DNA of 11,335 nt from NCBI GenBank assembly GCA_002469305.1, contig DKEY01000072.1:12000-23334 (forward strand). The letters run 5' to 3'. Below, one piece after another: positions 1 to 6,825 of the stretch (within the stretch, counting starts at the first letter, position 1; every line of letters begins with the position of its first letter). Both the position numbers and the translations under genes were made by a program. Below the pieces are notes generated by a model, which had not been told where the DNA came from, searched no databases, and saw nothing but the letters and a program-made list of their open reading frames with translations. Origin of the DNA: Sulfurospirillum sp. UBA6810 (GTDB taxonomy: Bacteria; Campylobacterota; Campylobacteria; Campylobacterales; Sulfurospirillaceae).

Positions 1-702
1 ATCAGAGTGATAAACGCTGAAGATGAATTTTTAGCAACACTTGAGGATATGGATGCAATCCGCCTTTATCCAAGCCGTGATATAACAGAGCTTAAAACTA
101 TCATCAAAAATGGCGAGCCTTTTACCTCTTTTATCCTGAAAGATTTAGGCCGTTTTGAAGTTTGGGGTATAGGCGATCACATCGCACTCGATGCTTCACT
201 AGCGATACTTGCTAGTATCAATGAGATAGATTTAGAGAGTTCAAGAGAGAAGATAAAAAACTACCGAGGCATCAAAAAGAGATTTGATATCCTCACAAAG
301 AGTGATGGATATGCACTCATAGACGACTACGGACATCATCCAACAGAGATAAAAGCAACAATGAAATCAGTCCAAAAATATGCCTCTTTAGTAGGAGTTG
401 ATAAGATAACTGCTATCTGGCAACCACATAAATACTCAAGAACAGTGGATAATCTAGAAGGCTTTGTAAAGTGCTTTGAGGGAGTTGATGAGCTTTTGAT
501 ACTTCCTGTTTGGAGTGCAGGGGAAGCAGTGCGCGAGATAGATTTTGCTAAAGAGTTTAGTAGATACAATCCAAAATTTGTAAACCATATCAAAAGAGTG
601 GGGGATTTTATCAACGTAGAAGAGATAAATGACACTCTCAGTAAGGGTATCGTTATCGGCTTTGGTGCTGGCGATATCACATACCAATTAAGAGGTGCCT
701 AA
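1..702 (+). CDS. murC: UDP-N-acetylmuramate--L-alanine ligase (MurC), C-terminal part, cut by window start
   Basis: MurC is a cytoplasmic Mur ligase that adds L-alanine to UDP-N-acetylmuramic acid with ATP, the first peptide step in peptidoglycan precursor synthesis. The reading frame is open from base 1, so the N-terminal domain and the ATP-binding loop lie outside the window. The visible 233 codons hold the end of the central ATPase domain (GDHIALDASLAIL, where relatives have an H...N helix) and the C-terminal ligase domain with the MurC hallmark DDYGHHPTEI (bases 322-351) and QPHKYSRT soon after. The C-terminal GFGAGDITYQL resembles the usual MurC end. The stop TAA overlaps the ATG of the next gene by one base. 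Family assignment is secure; the gene start cannot be seen. A GTG at base 7 is internal and is not the start. Confidence 0.95.
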   Translation: MRVINAEDEFLATLEDMDAIRLYPSRDITELKTIIKNGEPFTSFILKDLGRFEVWGIGDHIALDASLAILASINEIDLESSREKIKNYRGIKKRFDILTKSDGYALIDDYGHHPTEIKATMKSVQKYASLVGVDKITAIWQPHKYSRTVDNLEGFVKCFEGVDELLILPVWSAGEAVREIDFAKEFSRYNPKFVNHIKRVGDFINVEEINDTLSKGIVIGFGAGDITYQLRGA

Positions 703-1046
703 TGCAAATTATTTTATTTGTTATATTGATTTTACTCGTTGCCGTCATTTTTGCAATCAAAAAAGATGAATTTCCAACAAAAACAAAGATAGGTTTTTTA
801 CTTGGGATTGTACTTGTAGTTATACTTTCAGTGCTTTATGAGTATGCAAAAGGCTCTCAAACCAATGAAAATAGACTCACTGTGAATGCCTTTTTGCAAG
901 GGAAAACTCTTACATGTAACGGTGTTGATGTGACAAAACAAAGCTTTGAGTATATCAGTGGAACGCAGACATTTATGCCTTTGAAAACAAATGTAGCACA
1001 AAAGGGTCTTATCCTTGAAGTAGTCAATTGTAAAATCAAAGACTGA
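702..1046 (+). CDS. small two-span membrane protein of unknown function
   Basis: This 114-aa protein has two hydrophobic segments, about residues 2-19 and 30-47, separated by a lysine-rich loop (K20, K21, K27, K29). By the positive-inside rule the loop should be cytoplasmic, leaving the C-terminal ~65 residues in the periplasm. That tail has exactly two cysteines, C72 and C110, which could form a disulfide. The start ATG overlaps the murC stop (TAATG), with AGAGG at 691-695 at good spacing; the stop overlaps the mutS2 ATG (TGATG). From memory, Campylobacter jejuni also has an uncharacterised membrane protein between murC and mutS, so this may be a conserved position. I recognise no named domain. 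The gene is almost certainly real because of its start/stop coupling on both sides; its function is unknown. Confidence 0.85.
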   Translation: MQIILFVILILLVAVIFAIKKDEFPTKTKIGFLLGIVLVVILSVLYEYAKGSQTNENRLTVNAFLQGKTLTCNGVDVTKQSFEYISGTQTFMPLKTNVAQKGLILEVVNCKIKD

Positions 1047-3256
1047 TGCAAGAGCTTATATCTAAACTTGATTTGGCAGAGTATGCCAAATCATTTGAAT
1101 CATTTTTAGCCCGTCCAAAACCTCTTTTTATGCAAGGCGATATCCATCTTCACATGAAGATGATAGATGAACTCTTGCTCTATACTTCGCTCAAGCCAAT
1201 TCCTATGATGATTGAACTAGATATCGCTCTTGCACATTTGCAAAAGAGTGGCGTTCTCAGACTCGAAGAGATTTATGCTTTTGTGAAGATTATCAACTAC
1301 TTTAACTATCTTAAAAAAGTTTTTATCGAAGGGCAGATAGGCTCTTGGGTGCAGAAGATACTTATCCCAAGTGAGTTTGATGAGATATGTAACTACTTTA
1401 ACGATAAAGGCGAATTAAAATCAGATATAGATGAAAAGTTTGACTCTATAGAAAATAGTCTCAAACACATCAAAGAGGATATGTCCCAATCTCTTAGACG
1501 TCTCATGTCAAATTCAAAACTGGGAGCATATCTCGTTGATAGACAAATCCACTATATAAATAACCAAGAAGCACTGCTCGTTCGTGGTGGATTTAACCAT
1601 GTCCTCAAAGGAAGCATTATCGCTCGTAGTAGCAGTGGTTTTTTCTATGTGACACCTGAGAGTATCATGACACTCAAATCAAAGCAAAGTGATTTACTCG
1701 ATAAAAAAGAGGAACTCATCTACCAATACTGCAAAAAAATCTCTTCTGTATATACTAAAAATTTAAAGTTTTTAGCTTATATAAACAGAGAATTTGATAG
1801 ATTTGATAATTACAATGCAAGAGTTAATTTTGCAAGGCAAAAAGATATGGAGTTTTTGATACCTAAGAAAAACTCTATCATCAAACTAGAAAAGTTTTCA
1901 CACCCAGCTTTGCACAATCCAATGCCTATCAGTATAGATTTTCAAAAGCAAGTTCTGATGGTCACTGGTGTAAATGCGGGTGGAAAGACGATGCTTTTAA
2001 AAGCCATCTTAAGTTCCGCCTTACTTGCAAAGTATCTGTTGCCTATGAAGATAGATGCAAAAAACTCTTCTATCGGAGCATTTAAAGATTTTGCAGCCAT
2101 CCTTGATGACCCTCAAAATGTTAAAAATGACATCTCTACTTTCGCTGGGCGTATGACGCAATTTTCTGAACTTTTTAGCAAAAAAGAGACTTTAGTAGGA
2201 GTTGATGAGATTGAGCTTGGAACAGATTCTGATGAAGCTGCAAGTTTGTTTAAAATCATCATCGAAGAGCTTATCAAACGTGGCATGAAGATAGTCATTA
2301 CAACACACCATAAAAGGCTTGCTTCCCTTTTGGCAACAAATGAACAAGTAGAACTTTTAGCAGCTATCTATGATGAGAAAAATCAAAGACCAACGTATGG
2401 ATTTTTAAGTGGAACTATCGGCAAAAGTTATGCTTTTGAAACGGCACTTCGTTATGGCATCAGTGCCAATGTAGTAGGCATGGCAAAAGAAGTTTACGGG
2501 GAAGATAAAGAAAAACTCAATGATTTGATTCAAAAAAATATAGATTTAGAATTGAAGATGAAAAAAGAATCAGCAGAGTTAAATGAAAAATTAGAAGAGA
2601 TAGAGAGGCTCAAAGTTTCACTCAAAGATGAAAAAGAGAGTGCAAAAGCAGAATACGAAAAGCTCAAATCTCAAATGCACTTTGAATACACAAAAGCGAT
2701 AAGTAGTGCCAAAGAAGCTATCAAATCAAAAGATACAAGTGAAGCTCATCGTCATTTAAACCGTGCGCATGAGTATAAAAAAGCCACACATGTAAAAACA
2801 GAAGTTATCAGTAAACCTGAGCCTTTAAGTGTTGGAGATGCGATAAAGTACGGTAACTCAAAAGGAGTTATAAAGTCTATCAAAAAAGAGAGTGCTATGA
2901 TAGAGTGTGATGGTATAAGCCTCAAAGTTCCTCTGAGTGCTTTAAAGAAGAGTGGCAACAGTACAAATCTTCGCAAAAAAGCCAAAGTAACTATATCAAC
3001 AAAAGTAGATTCTACTGCGACAGTTGTCTTGGACTTACATGGTTTACGCAGTGAAGAAGCTATAGAAAAACTCGATAAATTTCTCTCAGATGCTCTTATC
3101 AATGGTTATGATGAAGTCAATGTTTATCATGGCATAGGTACAGGAAAACTTGCATACGCTGTCAAAACATTTCTCAAAACTCATCCAAGTGTAGTCTCTT
3201 TTTGTGATGCTCCACCAAATCAAGGTGGCTTTGGAGCTACTGTGGTTAAGTTATAG
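1046..3256 (+). CDS. mutS2: MutS2-family ATPase with C-terminal Smr domain
   Basis: This 736-aa protein is a MutS2, a MutS relative without the mismatch-recognition domain. Family members limit homologous recombination (shown for Helicobacter pylori) or split collided ribosomes (Bacillus subtilis). Order: MutS core and clamp helices (about 1-300), ATPase with Walker A GVNAGGKT (308-315), signature-like STFAGRMTQ, Walker B VDEIELGTDSDEA starting at V386 with D387 and E388, and the TTHH switch; a charged coiled coil (about 490-575); a KOW-like segment (about 595-635); and the Smr domain with LDLHGLR (662-668) and HGIGTGKL (695-702). It is slightly shorter than the B. subtilis protein (785 aa from memory). 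Walker B reads ELGT where many MutS2 proteins have GAGT. No clear Shine-Dalgarno precedes the ATG, so translation is probably coupled to the upstream gene through TGATG. The ATPase and Smr motifs look intact, so both activities are plausible. Confidence 0.95.
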   Translation: MQELISKLDLAEYAKSFESFLARPKPLFMQGDIHLHMKMIDELLLYTSLKPIPMMIELDIALAHLQKSGVLRLEEIYAFVKIINYFNYLKKVFIEGQIGSWVQKILIPSEFDEICNYFNDKGELKSDIDEKFDSIENSLKHIKEDMSQSLRRLMSNSKLGAYLVDRQIHYINNQEALLVRGGFNHVLKGSIIARSSSGFFYVTPESIMTLKSKQSDLLDKKEELIYQYCKKISSVYTKNLKFLAYINREFDRFDNYNARVNFARQKDMEFLIPKKNSIIKLEKFSHPALHNPMPISIDFQKQVLMVTGVNAGGKTMLLKAILSSALLAKYLLPMKIDAKNSSIGAFKDFAAILDDPQNVKNDISTFAGRMTQFSELFSKKETLVGVDEIELGTDSDEAASLFKIIIEELIKRGMKIVITTHHKRLASLLATNEQVELLAAIYDEKNQRPTYGFLSGTIGKSYAFETALRYGISANVVGMAKEVYGEDKEKLNDLIQKNIDLELKMKKESAELNEKLEEIERLKVSLKDEKESAKAEYEKLKSQMHFEYTKAISSAKEAIKSKDTSEAHRHLNRAHEYKKATHVKTEVISKPEPLSVGDAIKYGNSKGVIKSIKKESAMIECDGISLKVPLSALKKSGNSTNLRKKAKVTISTKVDSTATVVLDLHGLRSEEAIEKLDKFLSDALINGYDEVNVYHGIGTGKLAYAVKTFLKTHPSVVSFCDAPPNQGGFGATVVKL

Positions 3257-3275
3257 ATTTATTATAATTTTTTTG

Positions 3276-3281
3276 TATAAT
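3276..3281 (+). promoter_or_regulatory. candidate -10 box for the GGDEF-EAL gene
   Basis: A perfect TATAAT lies 26 bases upstream of the ATG, in AT-rich DNA with a T run before it and no recognisable -35 box, as is usual for sigma-70 promoters in Campylobacterota. It sits in the 51-base gap after mutS2 and would give a leader of about 20 bases ending in AGGAGG (3295-3300). ATTATA at 3261-3266 is its inverted copy, but both are low-complexity sequence. Confidence 0.5.
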
Positions 3282-3307
3282 AGTGTGATAAATTAGGAGG
3301 AGTTGAT

Positions 3308-4774
3308 ATGAAAGATTATAAAACCATATCAAGAATTATTATATATTCTCCAATCTTATTTATAATTATATCTATATCTGTAATTGGGTTTCTTATACAA
3401 GATAGTATCCACTTTTACTACACAGCTTTTGTTGGGCTTATTCTTCTTGTTATAGTCTATATTATCTCAAGAAGCATATCTGAAAATATACATGAATACC
3501 AAAAAAACATTGGATTAAAAGCTGAAGAATTAGATGAGAAAAATAGGCTTTTAAAAGATATGTTGTATATTGATTCTCTTACAAAACTGCCCAATAAAAA
3601 ACTTTTATTAGAAGAGCTTTCTAGTATGGAAGCTCCAAAAATCATAATACTTGATATAGATTCATTTCGTAACATCAATGAATACTATGGCTCAGAAGTA
3701 GGAGACTTTATCCTCCTAGATTTAAAAAAAGAGTTAGAAAAAATCATAAAAAATACAGAGATGAAACTTTATAGGCTTGGCGCAGATGAGTTTGCTCTTG
3801 TAGAAGATGAGAGTTTGGATGTAGAAAAATATGAAGACTTAGCACAAGGGCTTGTGGATCTATTTAAAGCAAAAGAGATAGAGATACCAAGCATAGATAC
3901 AAGCATAGAGATAAACTCTACCATAGGACTCTCTCTTGATAGCGAGGATACTCTTACAAAAGCCTATATAGCACTTAATCATGCAAAAAATACACAAAGA
4001 GATTATGTTTGTTATATAAAAACTTTGGATACAAAAGATACCTATGCAAAGCAAGTAAAGTGGTCAAACTTTATCAAAGAAGCCATAGCGAAAGATCAAG
4101 TAGTTCCTTTTTTTCAACCTATATTTGATAGAGAGGGCAAAGTCAATAAGTATGAGTGTTTAGCAAGAATTATCAACGACAAAGAAGAGGCCATCAGTCC
4201 TGGAATGTTTATGGAAACTTCTAAAAATGTAAGACAATACGCAAATATAGCAAAAGTCTTAATCCAAAAAGCTTTTAAGATGATTGCACAAACAGATAAA
4301 TCAGTTTCTATAAACTTACTGGCTCGTGATATGAGTGATAGTGATGTGAGCAATTATGTCGTTGATAAGATAAAAGAGTATGGAGTTGCAAAACAAGTAG
4401 TATTAGAAATTTTAGAAGATGAAAACATAGAAAATCTAGCACGTATAGAAACATTTTTAAGTAGAGTAAGACGCATGGGTGTTCGCATTGCTATTGATGA
4501 TTTTGGTACAGGATATAGTAACTTTTCCTATCTTTTAAAATTAAAACCAGATTATATAAAGATAGATGGATCTCTTATAAAAAGCCTAGATACAGATACA
4601 AATTCCCTCGCGATAGTCTCAGCTATCATCGTTTTTGCAAAGAAGTTAGGCATAAAAACCATAGCAGAATTTGTTCATAAAAAAGAGATATATGAAAAGT
4701 GTAAGGAGCTAGGAATTGATGAATTTCAAGGCTTTTACCTTGGTGAGCCCTCATCTTCACTTTATAAAAATTAG
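3308..4774 (+). CDS. membrane-anchored GGDEF-EAL protein, probable c-di-GMP phosphodiesterase
   Basis: This 488-aa protein has two transmembrane helices (about residues 9-29 and 36-55) with only a short loop between them, a helical linker (about 58-87), a GGDEF domain (about 88-250) and an EAL domain (about 260-488). The cyclase signature is GADEF (158-162) instead of GGDEF and no RxxD inhibitory site precedes it, so cyclase activity is doubtful; the domain may bind GTP and tune the EAL part. The EAL domain has E283 (as ECLAR), N336, E367, D397-D398 in DDFGTG, K418, E454 and Q474, the metal-binding and catalytic set, so hydrolysis of c-di-GMP to pGpG is likely. The start has a perfect AGGAGG at 3295-3300 with 7-base spacing, the strongest ribosome site in the window. 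No separate sensor domain is present. Confidence 0.93.
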   Translation: MKDYKTISRIIIYSPILFIIISISVIGFLIQDSIHFYYTAFVGLILLVIVYIISRSISENIHEYQKNIGLKAEELDEKNRLLKDMLYIDSLTKLPNKKLLLEELSSMEAPKIIILDIDSFRNINEYYGSEVGDFILLDLKKELEKIIKNTEMKLYRLGADEFALVEDESLDVEKYEDLAQGLVDLFKAKEIEIPSIDTSIEINSTIGLSLDSEDTLTKAYIALNHAKNTQRDYVCYIKTLDTKDTYAKQVKWSNFIKEAIAKDQVVPFFQPIFDREGKVNKYECLARIINDKEEAISPGMFMETSKNVRQYANIAKVLIQKAFKMIAQTDKSVSINLLARDMSDSDVSNYVVDKIKEYGVAKQVVLEILEDENIENLARIETFLSRVRRMGVRIAIDDFGTGYSNFSYLLKLKPDYIKIDGSLIKSLDTDTNSLAIVSAIIVFAKKLGIKTIAEFVHKKEIYEKCKELGIDEFQGFYLGEPSSSLYKN

Positions 4775-4775
4775 A

Positions 4776-4781
4776 TATAAT
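4776..4781 (+). promoter_or_regulatory. candidate -10 box for dapE-ridA
   Basis: A perfect TATAAT begins one base after the stop codon of the GGDEF-EAL gene, in the 32-base gap before dapE. It would start transcription near 4788 and leave a short leader carrying TGAGG (4795-4799) 7 bases before the ATG. AT-rich DNA makes chance matches likely, so read-through from upstream is the alternative. Confidence 0.4.
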
Positions 4782-4806
4782 CACTAACAAAAATTGAGGC
4801 ACGTAT

Positions 4807-5913
4807 ATGACAACACAAGAACTTTTTTTCAAATTATTGCGTTATAAATCAATTACACCAAATGATGATGGGGCTTTTGAATTTATAGCTGAGTATTTAG
4901 ACCAATTTGAGCATATACGCATAGATGTGGCAGATACAAAAAATCTTTTTTTATATAAAAAATTTGGGCAAGGCCCGCATCTTTGTTTTGCAGGACATAT
5001 AGATGTAGTACCCCCTGGTGAGGGATGGAAGAGTGATCCTTTTGAACCTGTTTTAGAAAATGGCAATGTTTTTGCAAGAGGTGCACAAGATATGAAAAGT
5101 GGTGTTTGTGCATTTTTAAAAGCTTGTAAAGAGGCAAAAGAGTTTGATGGAACGCTTTCATTATTACTGACAAGTGATGAAGAAGGTGATGCTAAGCATG
5201 GTACGATAGAAGTTTTAAAATATCTCGAAAGTGAAAATTTCTTACCTCAGTATTGTGTTGTAGCCGAACCTACATGTGAAAATATTTTTGGAGATGCCAT
5301 CAAAGTGGGAAGACGAGGCTCTATCAATGGTGTGATAGAACTGTTTGGTCTGCAAGGACATGCAGCTTACCCAGAAAAATCAAAAAATCCAGTTGATATG
5401 ATAGCTCCACTTTTACCACTTTTAGCAAGTCACCATTTTGATAATGGTGATGAAAACTTTGCTCCATCAAGATTAGTTATAACAGATATCAGAGCTGGTA
5501 TGGAAGTGACAAATGTAACTCCAAGTAGTTTAAAGCTTATGTTCAACGTAAGAAATTCTACGAAAACTACACAAGCTGATATAAAAAGATATATAGAAAA
5601 TTTATTTCAAGGTTTGGAATTTAGCTTGAAACTCTCTCAAAGTGCTTTTCCTTTTGTCACTTCAAGTGAGTCAAAAATAGTAAAAAATCTTTGTAACTCT
5701 ATCCAAAAGATAACTACGCTCACCCCAAAACTCTCAACAGCCGGAGGAACTAGTGATGCTAGATTTATAGCTGAGTTTGGAGTGAAAACAGTAGAATTTG
5801 GAGTCATCAACGATACAATCCACGCACCAAATGAAAGATGTGGTTTGGCTGAGGTTGAAAGACTTGAAGAGATATTTAAAGATTTAATAAAAAATTTTAA
5901 AAATGAGGATTGA
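4807..5913 (+). CDS. dapE: succinyl-diaminopimelate desuccinylase
   Basis: DapE hydrolyses N-succinyl-LL-2,6-diaminopimelate to LL-diaminopimelate and succinate in the cytoplasm, a late step of the lysine and meso-diaminopimelate pathway. The 368-aa length fits the family (about 375). The di-zinc M20 peptidase residues are all visible: H64 and D66 in GHIDVVPPG, D95 in RGAQDMKSG, catalytic E125 and ligand E126 in SDEEGD, E154 in AEPT, and H339 in TIHAPNER. RRGSING and GLQGHAAYPEK belong to the dimerisation lid domain, and TAGGTSDARF is a DapE hallmark that separates it from ArgE and carboxypeptidase G2-like relatives. TGAGG at 4795-4799 supports the ATG. The ridA ATG follows the stop by 4 bases, so the two genes are probably co-transcribed. 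Confidence 0.96.
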   Translation: MTTQELFFKLLRYKSITPNDDGAFEFIAEYLDQFEHIRIDVADTKNLFLYKKFGQGPHLCFAGHIDVVPPGEGWKSDPFEPVLENGNVFARGAQDMKSGVCAFLKACKEAKEFDGTLSLLLTSDEEGDAKHGTIEVLKYLESENFLPQYCVVAEPTCENIFGDAIKVGRRGSINGVIELFGLQGHAAYPEKSKNPVDMIAPLLPLLASHHFDNGDENFAPSRLVITDIRAGMEVTNVTPSSLKLMFNVRNSTKTTQADIKRYIENLFQGLEFSLKLSQSAFPFVTSSESKIVKNLCNSIQKITTLTPKLSTAGGTSDARFIAEFGVKTVEFGVINDTIHAPNERCGLAEVERLEEIFKDLIKNFKNED

Positions 5914-5917
5914 AACG

Positions 5918-6292
5918 ATGAATTATATCAGTACACCAAATGCACCAAAAGCGATAGGACCATACTCTCAAGCTGTAAATGTAGGAGATTTTATCTTTAC
6001 ATCAGGTCAAATTGCTTTAAAACCAGATGGCTCACTAAACGATGGAGATATCCAAACACAAACTACTCAAGTACTCACAAATCTTAGTGAAGTTTTAAAA
6101 GAGGGTGGGAGTAGCTTGGGACAAGTAGTGAAAACCACTATATTTTTAGCAGATATGGGAGATTTTGCCGAAGTCAATAAAATCTATGCAGCATTTTTTG
6201 GTGAGCATAAGCCAGCTCGCTCAACAGTAGCTGTAAAAACTCTTCCTCTCAATGTAAAGGTTGAGATAGAAGCGATAGCTATTAAGAAGTAG
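5918..6292 (+). CDS. ridA: RidA family enamine/imine deaminase
   Basis: RidA (YjgF/YER057c/UK114) is a small cytoplasmic trimer that hydrolyses reactive enamines such as 2-aminoacrylate, by-products of PLP-dependent dehydratases, to ketoacids and ammonia. The N-terminal PNAPKAIGPYSQA, the central FTSGQIALKP and the C-terminal KPARSTVAV are family signatures. R101 matches the substrate-carboxylate arginine and E116 the conserved glutamate in VEIEAIA. I start the gene at ATG 5918: GAGGA (5905-5909) lies 8 bases before it and the product is 124 aa, the usual family size. An in-frame ATG at 5903 inside dapE would add five residues but would overlap that ribosome site. The last codons and stop lie in the left arm of the terminator at 6281-6312. 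Confidence 0.95.
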   Translation: MNYISTPNAPKAIGPYSQAVNVGDFIFTSGQIALKPDGSLNDGDIQTQTTQVLTNLSEVLKEGGSSLGQVVKTTIFLADMGDFAEVNKIYAAFFGEHKPARSTVAVKTLPLNVKVEIEAIAIKK

Positions 6293-6312
6293 GGTAAGTC
6301 CTACTTCTTAAT
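6281..6312. terminator. bidirectional terminator between convergent ridA and the 100-aa gene
   Basis: A perfect 13-bp inverted repeat (ATTAAGAAGTAGG at 6281-6293 and CCTACTTCTTAAT at 6300-6312) encloses a 6-base loop, which can close further by a G-T pair. It is followed on the + strand by T-rich DNA (TTATCTTTG). The ridA stop (TAG, 6290-6292) lies in the left arm and the opposing gene's stop (TTA on the + strand, 6308-6310) in the right arm. The symmetric stem between converging genes suggests termination in both directions; the T tract is weak on the minus strand. Confidence 0.75.
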
Positions 6313-6610
6313 TTATCTTTGCTCTACACTCTCTTGTTGTTTTAACAATATGCTCTAAGTTTTTTACTATCTTGTTGTGACCATTCAATGCTTCATCATA
6401 AGAGGCATATCGAGTATTGTAGAGGGGATGTTGGTACTGAACAATTCCCTCTTTTTTTTCAAAGACCATTGTTTCATATACAAAGACATTCTCATGTTGA
6501 TTAAGCCATGAGTGTCTCACTTCCATCTTAATCGTTGAAACAAAAAACCTCTCCTCGCCAACTTGTACAACATCTTTAAGCTCTAAGTCTTTATCTAGTA
6601 AATGATCCAT
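6308..6610 (-). CDS. conserved-looking hypothetical protein, 100 aa
   Basis: I do not recognise this protein. It is soluble (no hydrophobic span or signal peptide), charged and rich in aromatic and histidine residues. The N-terminal part looks like alternating beta strands (VVQVGEERFFVSTIKMEV, VFVYETMVFEKK), followed by a tyrosine-containing stretch (QYQHPLYNTRYASYDEAL) and a C-terminal helix with several lysines; it has one cysteine. I start it at the ATG on 6610-6608 because CGAGGA lies on the minus strand 6 bases before it; a TTG two codons upstream abuts that site and is unlikely. It has its own promoter candidate (6642-6647) and a shared terminator, so it looks like a single-gene unit. 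The gene is probably real; the function is unknown. Confidence 0.8.
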   Translation of the reverse strand: MDHLLDKDLELKDVVQVGEERFFVSTIKMEVRHSWLNQHENVFVYETMVFEKKEGIVQYQHPLYNTRYASYDEALNGHNKIVKNLEHIVKTTRECRAKIN

Positions 6611-6641
6611 ACTCAATCCTCGTAAAATGTATTTTATTTAT

Positions 6642-6650
6642 ATTATAGCA
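6642..6650 (-). promoter_or_regulatory. extended -10 promoter for the 100-aa gene
   Basis: On the minus strand the sequence reads TGC then TATAAT (6650-6642), an extended -10 element with the perfect consensus hexamer. Transcription would start near 6635, about 25 bases before the ATG at 6610, with the ribosome site CGAGGA in between. Spacing and orientation fit well. Confidence 0.6.
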
Positions 6651-6825
6651 TTAAGAGAATATTTTTATAATATTTGAGGAAATTTACATAATGATTACAT
6701 AAGTTTTTTATATACTTTAATTATTGTTTAAAGAACACATATAAATAAAAATTATATTACATTGCTTTAACTTTTAGAGTAAGATTTTAAAGCTTTAAAA
6801 ATTACGTAATCAAAGGAAATGTCTT
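6648..6825 (+). promoter_or_regulatory. mqo upstream region with candidate promoters and operators
   Basis: This very AT-rich stretch has no gene of its own. Candidate + strand -10 boxes are TATAAT at 6666-6671, TATACT at 6711-6716 and TATATT at 6753-6758; I cannot choose between them. It also holds two direct copies of TTACATAA (6684-6691 and 6695-6702) spaced by 11 bases, a related palindromic TTACGTAA at 6802-6809, and a 16-bp palindrome at 6785-6800. AAGGA at 6813-6817 is the mqo ribosome site, 8 bases from the ATG. Confidence 0.55.
6785..6810. promoter_or_regulatory. two abutting perfect palindromes in the mqo leader
   Basis: TTTTAAAGCTTTAAAA (6785-6800) is a perfect 16-bp palindrome and is followed without a gap by ATTACGTAAT (6801-6810), a perfect 10-bp palindrome. 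They end just before the mqo ribosome binding site. Neither leaves room for a good RNA loop, so DNA operator sites for a dimeric regulator fit better than RNA hairpins. The regulator is not identifiable from this window. Confidence 0.45.

Noticed and set aside
336..680. Open frames on the minus strand opposite murC (336-680 and 454-687)
   Set aside because: They lie wholly inside the murC frame, have no ribosome site and no recognisable protein features; they are reading-frame shadows.
3208..3240. Possible hairpin with CCACC/GGTGG and GCTCC/GGAGC near the end of mutS2
   Set aside because: It encodes the conserved glycine-rich end of the Smr domain, the two stems exclude one another and no T tract follows; probably a by-product of coding.
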